Of a stretch of DNA of 64,000 nucleotides, positions 8,748 through 17,997 are shown in pieces (within the stretch, counting starts at the first letter, position 1; every line of letters begins with the position of its first letter). This DNA comes from Sphingobacterium sp. xlx-96 (GTDB lineage: Bacteria > Bacteroidota > Bacteroidia > Sphingobacteriales > Sphingobacteriaceae). Below the pieces are notes generated by a model. That model was not told where the DNA came from, ran no database searches, and was given only the letters and a program-made list of their open reading frames with translations. Both the position numbers and the translations under genes were made by a program. The DNA lies in contig NZ_WFKM01000016.1 of assembly GCF_011007365.1 (NCBI RefSeq), forward strand, positions 1-64,000, written 5' to 3'.

Positions 8748-9560
8748 TTAGAGTAACGTGTTTTGATGCTTGACATAGTCGCTTGGACGTATACCTATTA
8801 CTTTGTTAAAAGTATTGCTGAATGTCGGTAGACTACTGTATCCCACTCGTAAAGCGGCTTCATTGACGCTTATTCTTTCGTCTAATAAGAGACGAAGAGC
8901 TGTAAGCATTCTGAGTATGGTATAGTACTGGATGAATGACATGTTTAGCTCTTTTTGAAAAAGACGGGCCAACGTACGCTCACTAACATCAAATTTCTGT
9001 GAGAGGTCTTTAAAGCTAATATTTTCAGATATATTCTTTTCTAAGAATGATACGATATCTTTTAGTTTGTCATGTTGAGGATAAGGTAGAGCTAACGGCA
9101 GCTCGCATTGGGACAATTCAGGTAAAATTAATTTGAATGCTTTTGCAATAGAATACTTCGGCTCTTCGACAGGGAAGATATTGCCGTTCCAACGATTTGT
9201 AAACATGATTAACTCGATAAGTAAATCATTAACAGGATAGATGTTTATTTTATCAAAGAAATCAGTATCTGTTTCATATTTTGGAAAATATAAGTTTCTC
9301 ATAACGACATGAGAAGAGCTAGGATGAATGCTGTGTTTAATACCTGCTGGGATCCAGATGTAATGGCGAGCGGGTAAAAAATAAGACTTATCTGAAGTTT
9401 TCAGGAATACCACGCCACCTTCAGTATACAAAAATTGTCCCTTTTTATGTAAATGCTCTTCGATATGATTATTGCCCATCAATGCATGGTGACAATAAAT
9501 ACTATCTTCAAATGCGTCTACATCGGTCATGTAATACTTATTAACATACTCCTTTTCCAT
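8748..9560 (-). CDS. AraC family transcriptional regulator with cupin sensor domain
   Basis: About 270 residues. The N-terminal half is a cupin (HLHKKGQFLYTEGGVVF, then IPAGIKHSIHP) and the C-terminal 100 residues are a double helix-turn-helix AraC domain (FKDLSQKFDVSERTLARLFQ and the closing AALRVGYSSLPTFSNTFNKVIGIRPSDY). The start was set at the ATG at 9560 because the upstream 24 codons add an unrelated basic tail before the cupin; an ATG ten codons further on is also possible. It is divergent from a CoA-transferase gene and upstream of a DUF1080 gene, its likely targets by position. Confidence 0.87.
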   Translation of the reverse strand: MEKEYVNKYYMTDVDAFEDSIYCHHALMGNNHIEEHLHKKGQFLYTEGGVVFLKTSDKSYFLPARHYIWIPAGIKHSIHPSSSHVVMRNLYFPKYETDTDFFDKINIYPVNDLLIELIMFTNRWNGNIFPVEEPKYSIAKAFKLILPELSQCELPLALPYPQHDKLKDIVSFLEKNISENISFKDLSQKFDVSERTLARLFQKELNMSFIQYYTILRMLTALRLLLDERISVNEAALRVGYSSLPTFSNTFNKVIGIRPSDYVKHQNTLL

Positions 9561-9899
9561 AGCTTGTTGTTTGAGCCCTAAATTTCTTGATTTTTGCTTA
9601 CAATACCAAAAAGTAAGTGTTAGCTTACTCAAAAAATAAACGATGCCATGTAAAACAGTGTCTTAACCTTTGTCTGAATAAATTTTTAGCTATTTGATAT
9701 TTAAGGGATTAAAGTGTTTCGTACTTCTCTTGTCTTTGTTTTTTATCCTTTTTATTGTTTGACTATCAGAACGTTGTGTTTTTTTTGATTAGAATCAATA
9801 ATTTACTGGCAGAATATAATAATTTAGCTATATTATTAATTTATAATATTGTAAATTGTTTGATTAATAGAAAGATACAAATAGCCAGATTTTAAAATA
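9561..9899. promoter_or_regulatory. Divergent intergenic region with a small inverted repeat
   Basis: This AT-rich gap of 339 bases holds the promoters of the AraC-type regulator and the CoA transferase. AGTAAG (9612-9617) and CTTACT (9624-9629) form a 6-bp inverted repeat with a 6-base centre, a possible operator. No exact TAnnTTTG with a good -33 was found for either gene, and no further gene was seen. Confidence 0.35.
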
Positions 9900-11390
9900 A
9901 TGAGCATTGAAAGAATACGTTTAAAAACTTTGCAAGATAAAGTTATGACTGCAGAACAGGCTGCCGCATTTATCCAAGATGGTATGGTAGTCGGCTCTAG
10001 TGGTTTTACAAAGGCAGGAGACAGTAAAGTTGTCTTACCTGCATTTGCAGAAAGGGCTAAGAGAGAGCATATAAAAATTACATTGATGACAGGGGCTTCT
10101 CTGGGACATGATACGGACGGCAAGTTGGCCGAAGCTGGTGCACTTAGTAAGCGTATGCCATTTCAGGTAGATCGCACGTTGCGGAATAAAATTAATGCAG
10201 GAGAGGTTTTATTTATTGATCAGCATTTGAGCGAAAGTGCTGAATTATTGCACAATAAAAATCTTCCTCCAGTAGATATTGCGATACTGGAAGTAGCATA
10301 TATTGATCGAGACGGTAGCATCGTGCCGACTACCTCGGTAGGGAATTCTGTCACTTTTGCGGCTTTGGCCAAACAGGTAATTCTCGAGATCAATACCGCA
10401 GTTCCGGAAGAGGTATACGGCATACATGATATCTATCAGGCGGAGGATTATCCACATCGTAACGTTATTCCCATTGTGGCTCCTTGGAACAAAATAGGCA
10501 GAAAGACGATTCCGTTAAATCCAGAAAAGGTGATAGGTGTCGTATTTACAAATATTACGGATAGCCCCGCAGATATTGCGGCACCCGATCAGAAAACCAC
10601 TTCTATAGCGAAGCATATCTTAGCATTTTTTGAAAATGAGGTTAAACTGGGACATTTGACAGATCGCTTACTTCCTATCCAAGCAGGAATAGGCAAAGTA
10701 GCTAATGCCGTGCTGATGGGCTTTAAAGACAGTAACTTTTATGACTTGACAATGTTCTCAGAAGTCTTGCAGGATAGTACTTTTGATCTTATTGATTCCG
10801 GAAAGCTTAGTTTTGCTTCTGCTTCTTCAATAACAGTGTCGGAGGATTGCTATCACCGTGTTTTTGATAATTTGCAGCGTTATAGAGATAAATTTGTCCT
10901 ACGGCCTCAAAATATATCCAATACACCAGGTTTAATAAGACGTCTCGGTGTAATTGCGATTAATACGGCAATAGAGTTTGATATTTATGGAAATGTCAAT
11001 TCGACACACATTTCCGGAACAAAGATCATGAATGGTATAGGTGGTTCCGGAGATTTTGCCCGGAATGCTTACCTAAGTATTTTTGTGACGCAAGCCGCTT
11101 CCAAAGAGAACGCGATCTCCCACGTATTGCCTATGGTCTCTCATGTAGATCATACAGAACATGATGTTGATATCTTGGTTACCGATATTGGATTAGCTGA
11201 TCTAAGAGGGTTAGCGCCACGGGAAAGAGCTCAACAGATAATAAACAACTGTGTACATCCAGATTATAGGTCAGAGTTACAGTCGTATTTTGACCGAGCT
11301 TGTGAAAGAGGTGGACATACTCCACATTTGCTAGAAGAAGCCTTTAGCTGGCATTTAAGATTAGCTGAAAGTGGTACAATGAAAAAATAA
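9900..11390 (+). CDS. Acetyl-CoA hydrolase/transferase family protein (succinyl-CoA:acetate CoA-transferase type)
   Basis: A 496-residue class I CoA transferase of the Cat1/AarC family, full length. Visible are the N-terminal GMVVGSSGFTKAGDSK segment, the GIGKVANAV stretch, a glutamate in the catalytic position (Glu288 in MFSEVLQD), and the C-terminal GSGDFARNAYLSIF and HDVDILVTDIGLADLRG blocks. Such enzymes move CoA between succinate and acetate, letting cells recover acetate or bypass succinyl-CoA ligase. Whether it acts as transferase or hydrolase cannot be settled from sequence. It is divergent from the AraC-type regulator gene, a natural candidate controller. Confidence 0.9.
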   Translation: MSIERIRLKTLQDKVMTAEQAAAFIQDGMVVGSSGFTKAGDSKVVLPAFAERAKREHIKITLMTGASLGHDTDGKLAEAGALSKRMPFQVDRTLRNKINAGEVLFIDQHLSESAELLHNKNLPPVDIAILEVAYIDRDGSIVPTTSVGNSVTFAALAKQVILEINTAVPEEVYGIHDIYQAEDYPHRNVIPIVAPWNKIGRKTIPLNPEKVIGVVFTNITDSPADIAAPDQKTTSIAKHILAFFENEVKLGHLTDRLLPIQAGIGKVANAVLMGFKDSNFYDLTMFSEVLQDSTFDLIDSGKLSFASASSITVSEDCYHRVFDNLQRYRDKFVLRPQNISNTPGLIRRLGVIAINTAIEFDIYGNVNSTHISGTKIMNGIGGSGDFARNAYLSIFVTQAASKENAISHVLPMVSHVDHTEHDVDILVTDIGLADLRGLAPRERAQQIINNCVHPDYRSELQSYFDRACERGGHTPHLLEEAFSWHLRLAESGTMKK

Positions 11391-11394
11391 TACC

Positions 11395-11440
11395 AAAAGA
11401 CTACAGGGGAATTAGCCTCTTGTAGTCTTTGTTGTTTTTG
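11395..11440. terminator. Bidirectional terminator between the CoA transferase and gldFG
   Basis: AAAGACTACA (11396-11405) and TGTAGTCTTT (11421-11430) pair over 10 bp around a 15-base loop, followed by a T-rich stretch. The gldFG stop codon lies inside the loop. Confidence 0.75.
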
Positions 11441-13835
11441 TAAAACGGCGTTTGCGTAAGTAACTTTGGCTCCAAGCAGCTATTACTAGTATTAGGATCG
11501 GCAGTACAACATTAATTAGTTGCCATTTCAACTTCTCATTTTTCACAGCCGACTGGTCCAATAGACGTAGTTTTACCTCTCGGTTTCGGAGAGAAATCAA
11601 CCGTTCATCATTCATGAAGTAATCGACAATATTTTCCAGAAATACCCTGTTTGCATATTGTTGTTCTGTAAAACGGTCCCAACCTAGCGGATATGGGGAT
11701 TGATCTTTGTAATTAACTTGATTAATAAGCCAATCTCCGTCAGCTATTACCAACATTTTTGCCTCTTCAGAGATATTTGTCAAATCTATTTTTTCGGTAA
11801 TTCCTATTGGGATCGGTCTGTTTTGAAATAGGTAAGGGAATTTACCCCTTAGCAGAGCAGCTACTGCTTTCGGTTCTGTTCTAAAATTTTGAGGATCAGG
11901 TTGCTCTTCGACCATTTGTAAAGAGATAGGTCCTGGAGTATTAATTATACGGCTGAAAGGGGATGAGTATAACAGAATCTCTTTCCTAATGCCTTTTACG
12001 GCTATTGTATCCACAGTTCCGATGAATTCAGTACGTATACCATCTAGATTTTTTAGAATGGGGTTTTGACTGGTAGGCATAAGAATTGGAAACAAATACC
12101 AAGGAACAAGTTCAATCTGCGCTTGCGTACCTATATTTCCTACTGACAATGGGATTTGGGAGCAGTTTAAATCAGCGATTAGATTGTAGTTCAATCGTGC
12201 TCCATAAAGGAATAATTGATCGTCTAGGTTTAGTTCTTTTCCAATCAATGGTTGACTACCCGTTTTTTTTAGGTAATCCAAGCTTGCGTCTATTTGATCT
12301 ATCGCCCAAATGATGGAACCACCATTTCTTACATAATAGTCCAATTTATATTTTTCTTGCTCAGAAAATGCCTTTTGGGGTTTAGCAATAAAGAGAATAG
12401 CAATTTCTTTAAGGTCATGTAGTGATATGGAGTCGAGGTTTAATCGACCGACCTGATTAGAAACCCCTAAGGATCGCATGGCGTCATATAGTTCGAGATC
12501 AGATGGTTCGCCATGGCCCTCTGTAAAAGCAATGTATGGAAGCTTGTCCGTGTTTATTTTTGTGATAGCGGAAACAAAAGCATACTCTAAATTCTGAATA
12601 GAGTTGTTGAGCACCTGCTCCGGCGATTGCCCTATTTTGTTTTGCAGTAGGTTCACGTTGATTTCTTGTTCATCATGGCTAATAATAGCCGCAGGAAAAA
12701 TCAATGTCTGATTGAAGCCACTCTCTGATTTGATACTTAAGTTGGTCGGATATAGACCGCGGCTGATAAGTGCTTCCGTGTATTGTTTTTGTTCTTCTTG
12801 ACTTCCTGCGTTAGGATCGATAATATTGACTTTCACTTTACCTTTAGAATAGGATTTTAAATCATGAGCCATATCTATCGCTGCTTGTCTCAATCTTTTA
12901 AACCCCGCTGGCAATTTTCCATCCAAAAAGATCGTAATATAAGTGTCTTTTTTAAGGTCAGAAACTATCGCCTTAGATGTTTCGTTTAAAGTGAATCGTT
13001 GATCGGATGTGAAATCCAACCTTCCGTATAATTGTTGAAAAATAGAATGATTTAAAGTGAAAGCAATTAAGAGGCAGATGGCGTATACGACTAAGGTTTT
13101 TTTTCTAGGTCTGAATTGACGACCTAAGTGGCCTATGGAAAATACTATAAAAAGGGATTGTACACTCAAAAAATAAATCAGGTCACCGAAATTCAATACA
13201 CCTCTACTTACAGCGTCGTAGTGTTCAATGATCCCAATTTTTTTAATGAGCTCTTCGTTGTAAGATACAACGCTGATTTGGCTAATGGCGTCAAATCCGT
13301 AAAAAAATAAGAAACAAACGAAGACCGCTAGCAAGAAGGCTATAATGGGATTATTGGTCAATGATGAACAGAACAATGTTATAGAAGTAAAGGTCGCACC
13401 TAGTAATAGGAGACCTAAATAGCAACCGATAGTGGCTCCGATATCGATATTTCCTATAGGGAATGCTAAAAGATAAGTCGTTATTGCATATACTATCGTA
13501 GGGATGATAGCGAGCAAGACAATCGTCAGAATTCCTAGAAACTTGCCCAGTATGATTTGTGCCAAGCTGATCGGACGACTTAATAGCAACTCCCATGTAC
13601 CATCAGATTTTTCTCCCGAGATACTGCGCATACCGATCGCCGGGACTAAAAATAGTAATAAATATGGTGCTAGGTTAAAGAAGCTATCTAAAGATGCATA
13701 CCCCGTTTCTAATATGGAAGTGTCGGGAAAAACCCATAGTAGTAGACCGGTTATTAGGAGGAAAATTCCGATTGCCAGATAGCCGATTAAGGAATTAAAG
13801 TAACCTGCTATTTCTTTTTTGTAAATGCTAAACAA
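11412..13835 (-). CDS. Fused GldF-GldG: ABC-2 permease plus Gldg-type extracytoplasmic domain
   Basis: An 807-residue protein that joins two proteins separate in Flavobacterium. Residues 1-240 are the ABC-2 permease (IGYLAIGIFLLITG, then SGEKSDGTWELLLSRPISLAQIILGKF), like GldF. From about residue 245 a transmembrane helix leads into a large GldG-like domain (LDFTSDQRFTLNETSKAI, then AFTEGHGEPSD), ending in a C-terminal membrane helix before a basic tail. The start is a TTG: no in-frame ATG lies nearby and the resulting N-terminus aligns with GldF starts. Its ATPase gldA lies upstream, separated by one gene. In gliding species GldAFG is needed for motility; its role in non-gliding relatives is unknown. 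Confidence 0.88.
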   Translation of the reverse strand: MFSIYKKEIAGYFNSLIGYLAIGIFLLITGLLLWVFPDTSILETGYASLDSFFNLAPYLLLFLVPAIGMRSISGEKSDGTWELLLSRPISLAQIILGKFLGILTIVLLAIIPTIVYAITTYLLAFPIGNIDIGATIGCYLGLLLLGATFTSITLFCSSLTNNPIIAFLLAVFVCFLFFYGFDAISQISVVSYNEELIKKIGIIEHYDAVSRGVLNFGDLIYFLSVQSLFIVFSIGHLGRQFRPRKKTLVVYAICLLIAFTLNHSIFQQLYGRLDFTSDQRFTLNETSKAIVSDLKKDTYITIFLDGKLPAGFKRLRQAAIDMAHDLKSYSKGKVKVNIIDPNAGSQEEQKQYTEALISRGLYPTNLSIKSESGFNQTLIFPAAIISHDEQEINVNLLQNKIGQSPEQVLNNSIQNLEYAFVSAITKINTDKLPYIAFTEGHGEPSDLELYDAMRSLGVSNQVGRLNLDSISLHDLKEIAILFIAKPQKAFSEQEKYKLDYYVRNGGSIIWAIDQIDASLDYLKKTGSQPLIGKELNLDDQLFLYGARLNYNLIADLNCSQIPLSVGNIGTQAQIELVPWYLFPILMPTSQNPILKNLDGIRTEFIGTVDTIAVKGIRKEILLYSSPFSRIINTPGPISLQMVEEQPDPQNFRTEPKAVAALLRGKFPYLFQNRPIPIGITEKIDLTNISEEAKMLVIADGDWLINQVNYKDQSPYPLGWDRFTEQQYANRVFLENIVDYFMNDERLISLRNREVKLRLLDQSAVKNEKLKWQLINVVLPILILVIAAWSQSYLRKRRFTKTTKTTRG

Positions 13836-13889
13836 CTTGCTTTCGATTAATTTGTTCCGAAATTAGGAAAATGTATGTTAGAAAGCAAG

Positions 13890-13916
13890 ACAGCATGAGT
13901 CTATGATTCATGCTGT
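13890..13916 (-). terminator. Hairpin after the small beta-barrel gene
   Basis: ACAGCATGA and TCATGCTGT form a 9-bp stem with a 9-base loop, 18 bases past the stop of the 13934-14515 gene. The T-run on the minus strand is weak, so it could attenuate rather than stop transcription into gldFG. Confidence 0.5.
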
Positions 13917-13933
13917 TTATGCTATAATAAAGT

Positions 13934-14515
13934 TTATCTGCTTTTTCCTGGAAGATAGATTTGAAAACCAAGACTGACTCCTAATCCGGTAGCTTTTTCT
14001 CCGACGTTGACGTTAGCTTTGGAGTAGTTATAGCCCGTCATCACTTCAAGTGCTACAGTCTGCGTGATGAAGTGTGCATATCCCGCATTAACACCGAATG
14101 CAAAAGAGGTTCCTTTACCGGCGTTACTACCTGTTATACCAACATCACCATGACCAAAGAAGCGACCTGTAGCACTGGCTCCGCGAGGGATATAGTAGCG
14201 TACAAAAGGAGCGATACCATAGTTCCATTGGTTGTCATCACCTTTTACAGTTCGAAGTCCCAATGAGGCTTGAGCGCCTAATGCAAGACCATTAGCGATA
14301 AAATAACCGGCACGTGGACTTACACCAATATTAAATGCTTCCGATTCAAAGCTGTATCCTAAGCCTCCGATAGATCCTCCGACCATCCAGTTCCCCGTTT
14401 TGATAGGGGTAAGACCCACATTTGCCGAATGCTGAGGTACAGTTTTAATTTCCTGTGCATTCGCAGACGCAAAAGTAGCTAGAAGTAAAGCTGCTGAAAG
14501 TAATGTTTTCTTCAT
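13934..14515 (-). CDS. Small outer-membrane beta-barrel protein
   Basis: A 193-residue protein with a clear signal peptide (MKKTLLSAALLLATFASANA, cut before QE). The rest alternates polar and aromatic/hydrophobic residues in short strands such as WMVGGSIGGLGYSF and FVRYYIPRG and ends with SLGFQIYLPGKSR, as in OmpA/OmpX-like porin-family barrels. No ligand can be named. It sits between gldA and gldFG, an unusual place for a barrel, with a 66-base gap upstream and its own hairpin downstream, so it may be transcribed on its own. Confidence 0.8.
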   Translation of the reverse strand: MKKTLLSAALLLATFASANAQEIKTVPQHSANVGLTPIKTGNWMVGGSIGGLGYSFESEAFNIGVSPRAGYFIANGLALGAQASLGLRTVKGDDNQWNYGIAPFVRYYIPRGASATGRFFGHGDVGITGSNAGKGTSFAFGVNAGYAHFITQTVALEVMTGYNYSKANVNVGEKATGLGVSLGFQIYLPGKSR

Positions 14516-14581
14516 ATTTTTTCATTTTGTAACGCGTAAGTAATTTCATTGTATAAACAACAAATTAAATACAGACTTGTT

Positions 14582-15292
14582 TTAGGAATTTGTCAATTTT
14601 ACGAAAATTTCCTCCATATTCAGATTAGGGTATTTCGCCGCTCTGTCCTTAGATAGAAAGTGATCTTTTATTTGTCCTTTATGAATTACAATTACTTCCT
14701 CGCAGATAGCTTCAACTTCTTGCATAAGATGGGTAGAAATAAAAACTGTTTTGTTTTTTGCTAGGTGCTTTATAAGTGTTCGGATTTCAATTATCTGGTT
14801 GGGGTCTAGCCCTGTTGTAGGCTCATCTAGAATCAATACTTCTGGGTCATGGATGATCGCGAGCGCTAACCCGACGCGTTGTTTGAATCCTTTGGATAGT
14901 TGCGCTATTTTTTTATGTTGTTCCTGCTGGAGTCCAGTTTGTGCTATTACCTCCTTAATTCGTTTACTAGGATTTGGTAGTTTATGAATTTGCGCTTCAA
15001 AATAGAGTATTTCTTGCACATACATATCGAGATAAAGAGGGTTGTTTTCAGGTAGATAGCCAATCATCTTTTTGGTTGATAGTGGGTTTATTTTTATATC
15101 GATACCATTGATCATGCAGAGCCCCTGTTCAAAAGGGTATATACCTGTTAGAATCTTCATTGTCGTAGATTTACCTGCCCCATTAGGGCCAAGGAAACCT
15201 ATAATGTGATTGCTTCCTGTCGCAAACGAAATATCGTCTAAAGCTTTTTGCTGCTTATAGCTTTTTGTAAGATTTTGGACTTCAATAGACAT
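14582..15292 (-). CDS. gldA: GldA-type ABC transporter ATP-binding protein
   Basis: A 236-residue ATPase with Walker A GPNGAGKST, signature LSKGFKQRVGLA and Walker B VLILDEPTTGLDP followed by the H-loop STHL. The match to GldA is supported by the nearby GldF-GldG fusion, its likely membrane partner, 0.75 kb downstream. It is shorter at the C-terminus than Flavobacterium GldA (about 300 residues). It starts 3 bases after the stop of the glycerophosphodiesterase gene, so it belongs to the upstream operon. Confidence 0.82.
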   Translation of the reverse strand: MSIEVQNLTKSYKQQKALDDISFATGSNHIIGFLGPNGAGKSTTMKILTGIYPFEQGLCMINGIDIKINPLSTKKMIGYLPENNPLYLDMYVQEILYFEAQIHKLPNPSKRIKEVIAQTGLQQEQHKKIAQLSKGFKQRVGLALAIIHDPEVLILDEPTTGLDPNQIIEIRTLIKHLAKNKTVFISTHLMQEVEAICEEVIVIHKGQIKDHFLSKDRAAKYPNLNMEEIFVKLTNS

Positions 15293-15295
15293 AGC

Positions 15296-16264
15296 TTAAT
15301 GGCGGATATAAGGAGAGCTGATGTTTCGCTTTCGAATGTAGTAATCTAACGCTTTATGGGCTTCTAACGGACGATCAGTGCTTAAAATATCAGCCCCATT
15401 TTCAACGTATTCAGCATAGGTTTGGTAGCCCTTGCTGTCAGCTTGTCGATCCAGGTTACCGATAGTACCTAATATGATTTTTATACCATGTTGGTGTAAA
15501 AGCTGTACCAATTCCGGTTCCGGCTGACGTGTCCCAACAAAAGCGACAATCCTATTGTCAGGAATACCTTGACTCGCTAGCCTACCTAGATCTTCGATAG
15601 ACTTTATACTAGTTGAAATCATCAGATCCGGATTAATCCGATATAGTGCCTTAGCTTGTTTAGTGTTGTAAGTGATTACAACGGTATAGGACTGCGCATT
15701 AGTTTTAGCAATGACACGCGATAATAATTTATAAGGAATATCATTTTTCGCATCCAAAGTGAAGATTACTCTTCCTTTTCCCCAAGTGAGGGTTTCTTCT
15801 AACGTAGGGATTTGGTAGGAGGTGACTTTTCCTTCCGTGTCTTTTAATTTAAGTTTTTTTAACTCAGAAAGCGTAAAATCGCCAACTTTTCCATTTCCAT
15901 CGGTGGTTCTATCTAATGTCTCATCATGCATCAGCACCAAGATAGAATCTTTAGAAATCCTTACATCGCATTCGATAATAACTGGCATCTTATTGGCAAT
16001 ACGGGCAAAGGTTTCAATAGCATTTTCCGGATAGCCTTTAGCTGGGCCACCGCGATGTGCACTGATTAGTGGATAGCTGTTTTCGCTATAGGTCAATAGT
16101 TGATAAAGATCCTCTACTGTATTGAGCTCAAAAGTCTGATTTTTGAATAATTGTGTACTGCTTTCCCTTAGCGAGTTTTTTTGTGTACTATCCGTTGAGC
16201 GAAAGCAACTGCTAGCTAATATTAGCAGCAATATTCCGAAGATATATTGGGTGTTTTTTTTCAT
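15296..16264 (-). CDS. Glycerophosphodiester phosphodiesterase family lipoprotein
   Basis: A 322-residue lipoprotein (lipobox ASSC, Cys20) with a GDPD TIM-barrel domain. Catalytic motifs are present: SAHRGGPAKGYPENAIETF, the metal-binding ECDVR, and LMHDETLDRTTDG. It should split glycerophosphodiesters into glycerol-3-phosphate and an alcohol in the periplasm. Its ATG overlaps the aroK stop by 4 bases (ATGA), and gldA follows by 3 bases, so translation is probably coupled along the operon. Confidence 0.9.
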   Translation of the reverse strand: MKKNTQYIFGILLLILASSCFRSTDSTQKNSLRESSTQLFKNQTFELNTVEDLYQLLTYSENSYPLISAHRGGPAKGYPENAIETFARIANKMPVIIECDVRISKDSILVLMHDETLDRTTDGNGKVGDFTLSELKKLKLKDTEGKVTSYQIPTLEETLTWGKGRVIFTLDAKNDIPYKLLSRVIAKTNAQSYTVVITYNTKQAKALYRINPDLMISTSIKSIEDLGRLASQGIPDNRIVAFVGTRQPEPELVQLLHQHGIKIILGTIGNLDRQADSKGYQTYAEYVENGADILSTDRPLEAHKALDYYIRKRNISSPYIRH

Positions 16265-16788
16265 AGTTGAGCCTTTTTTTGATAATCGCTTATCAATCGG
16301 ACAATATCTTCAACAGAAGTGTGGAGCTGATCAACTATTAATTGTGACTGTTCATAAAAAGGGGAACGCTCTTTAAGTTTACTTTCAATGAATGCTAAAA
16401 GTTCGTCTCCATTTAGTCCTTTCAGTACAGGTCTTTTATTTATGTCCGATTTGCTTAGTCTAGACCATAGAGACTTGGAGGTATGTTGGAGGTAGAGTGC
16501 TATACCGTTTTCAGTAATCCATTGCATGTTGTCATAAAAACAAGGGGTACCTCCTCCTGTAGAAATTATAGCATGAACCCCTTGCTGACGTTTCAGAAAA
16601 GTGCGCTCCAAATCACGGAATTTATCTTCGCCATACCTGTTGAAATATTCTGGAATACTCATGCCGATATACGTTACTATTTCGTGATCCAAATCAACGA
16701 ATTGTCTTCCTGTTGCAGCAGCTAGTTTCTTTCCTATTGTTGTCTTCCCACTGCCCATAAATCCAACAATGAAGATCGGTGTTTTCAT
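16261..16788 (-). CDS. aroK: Shikimate kinase
   Basis: A 175-residue P-loop kinase with Walker A GFMGSGKTTIGKKLA, the shikimate-binding DLDHEI and FRDLE segments, and the STGGGTPC motif. It phosphorylates shikimate at the 3-OH in aromatic amino acid synthesis. Length is standard. The start overlaps the stop of the DoxX gene by one base (TAATG) and its end overlaps the next gene by 4 bases, indicating translational coupling. Confidence 0.96.
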   Translation of the reverse strand: MKTPIFIVGFMGSGKTTIGKKLAAATGRQFVDLDHEIVTYIGMSIPEYFNRYGEDKFRDLERTFLKRQQGVHAIISTGGGTPCFYDNMQWITENGIALYLQHTSKSLWSRLSKSDINKRPVLKGLNGDELLAFIESKLKERSPFYEQSQLIVDQLHTSVEDIVRLISDYQKKAQL

Positions 16789-17996
16789 TATTGCGCTTTT
16801 AAATACATATTTATTAATGCCTCTTTGTTAGGGAAAGCATTCTTAGACCATTTTTTTATGACAACTCCATTTTGTAAAAGCATCACACCAGGATTTGAGC
16901 GGACCATACTCTTGAGCGGAACAGCATCCGTATAAAATGTTTCCAGTACTAGATCTAGTTGATCATTAAGATAATTAACGTCATCCGATGAACTTGCTGT
17001 TAATAACACAGCCCGAAGATTATATTCGCCGGATAAATCACGTATAGTCTTGTTGATCTTATCTAAAGCTACTAAATCTGTGGCGGAAAGTTTTGTGACA
17101 TCCACACTGGTCACTATAAAGTTATAATACGGATTTCTGACAATTTCTTGGGTGAGTTCATTACCTTCAGCATCGGAGATGATCAAGTCCGGGATTGGTA
17201 CTTGGTACCCTTTCTTTACGAGTTTTGACTCAGGTTCACCTATAACTTCCCAATTTTCATCTTCCCAGATTTTCTGATCCATATATTCCTTATCGGACAT
17301 TTTCTTTTCCTCTCCTGTAGATTTGTTTTTCAGCGAATAGATGTGTTCATACTCATCCTGCGCAGCGCCTTCCGGTATTTCCATCAATTTAGGAATATTA
17401 TTCCCTTCTTTGTAAGGTAAAAAGTCAACAAATGGTAGGAAGCTGATAGTGTATATACCTATTCCAAAGGATAGAATAATGACAAAAAAACTCAATAGAT
17501 TATTCGTAAATGAACTCGCTACAAGTGGAGCTATTTTTCTTCTCTTTATGAATATAACCAATATAAACGCAAGTAATATCAGGTCTTTTATAAAGGATTG
17601 CCAAGGTGTCAATGGAATAGCATCTCCGAAGCATCCACAGGAACTTACAACTTCAAAAAATGCGGAATAGAACGTCAAGAAAGTAAAGAATATAATCAGC
17701 AATAGCAACCCCCAAGCTACTTTGCGGCCAGCTATACCAAGTACCAATAAAGCACCTAAGATAATCTCAAAAGCACAGATGCCGACAGCAATCCATGTGC
17801 TATAATCATTCAGAAGATTGAGGTTAAAGACATGAAAGTATTCTTGCAATTTATACCCAAATCCCATCGGGTCATTAGCCTTGATAAGTCCCGAAAATAT
17901 AAATAGGAATCCAACGAACAATCTTGATATCCACAATAGGATATCCACTGAAGATTTGTCGTTATTTAATGGTGCATAGTAAGAAGTAGTAGACAT
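16788..17996 (-). CDS. DoxX-like membrane protein with C-terminal thioredoxin-like domain (BT_3928 family)
   Basis: About 402 residues. The first 140 form a four-helix DoxX/MauE-type membrane domain (FVGFLFIFSGLIKANDPMGFGYKLQEYF, with the Cys pair in SSCGCFG). Further helices follow, then a soluble C-terminal domain with a thioredoxin-like ending (PGVMLLQNGVVIKKW). The layout is that of the BT_3928 family, linked to quinone or thiol redox chemistry by resemblance only. The start was set at MSTTSYY (17996), one base after the DUF1599 stop; the longer form overlaps that gene. Confidence 0.82.
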   Translation of the reverse strand: MSTTSYYAPLNNDKSSVDILLWISRLFVGFLFIFSGLIKANDPMGFGYKLQEYFHVFNLNLLNDYSTWIAVGICAFEIILGALLVLGIAGRKVAWGLLLLIIFFTFLTFYSAFFEVVSSCGCFGDAIPLTPWQSFIKDLILLAFILVIFIKRRKIAPLVASSFTNNLLSFFVIILSFGIGIYTISFLPFVDFLPYKEGNNIPKLMEIPEGAAQDEYEHIYSLKNKSTGEEKKMSDKEYMDQKIWEDENWEVIGEPESKLVKKGYQVPIPDLIISDAEGNELTQEIVRNPYYNFIVTSVDVTKLSATDLVALDKINKTIRDLSGEYNLRAVLLTASSSDDVNYLNDQLDLVLETFYTDAVPLKSMVRSNPGVMLLQNGVVIKKWSKNAFPNKEALINMYLKAQ

Positions 17997-17997
17997 T

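Noticed and set aside
11412..13835. gldFG fusion as an assembly or sequencing error joining two genes
   Set aside because: The join lies in a continuous frame with a sensible linker and membrane helix, and fused forms are plausible in this group.
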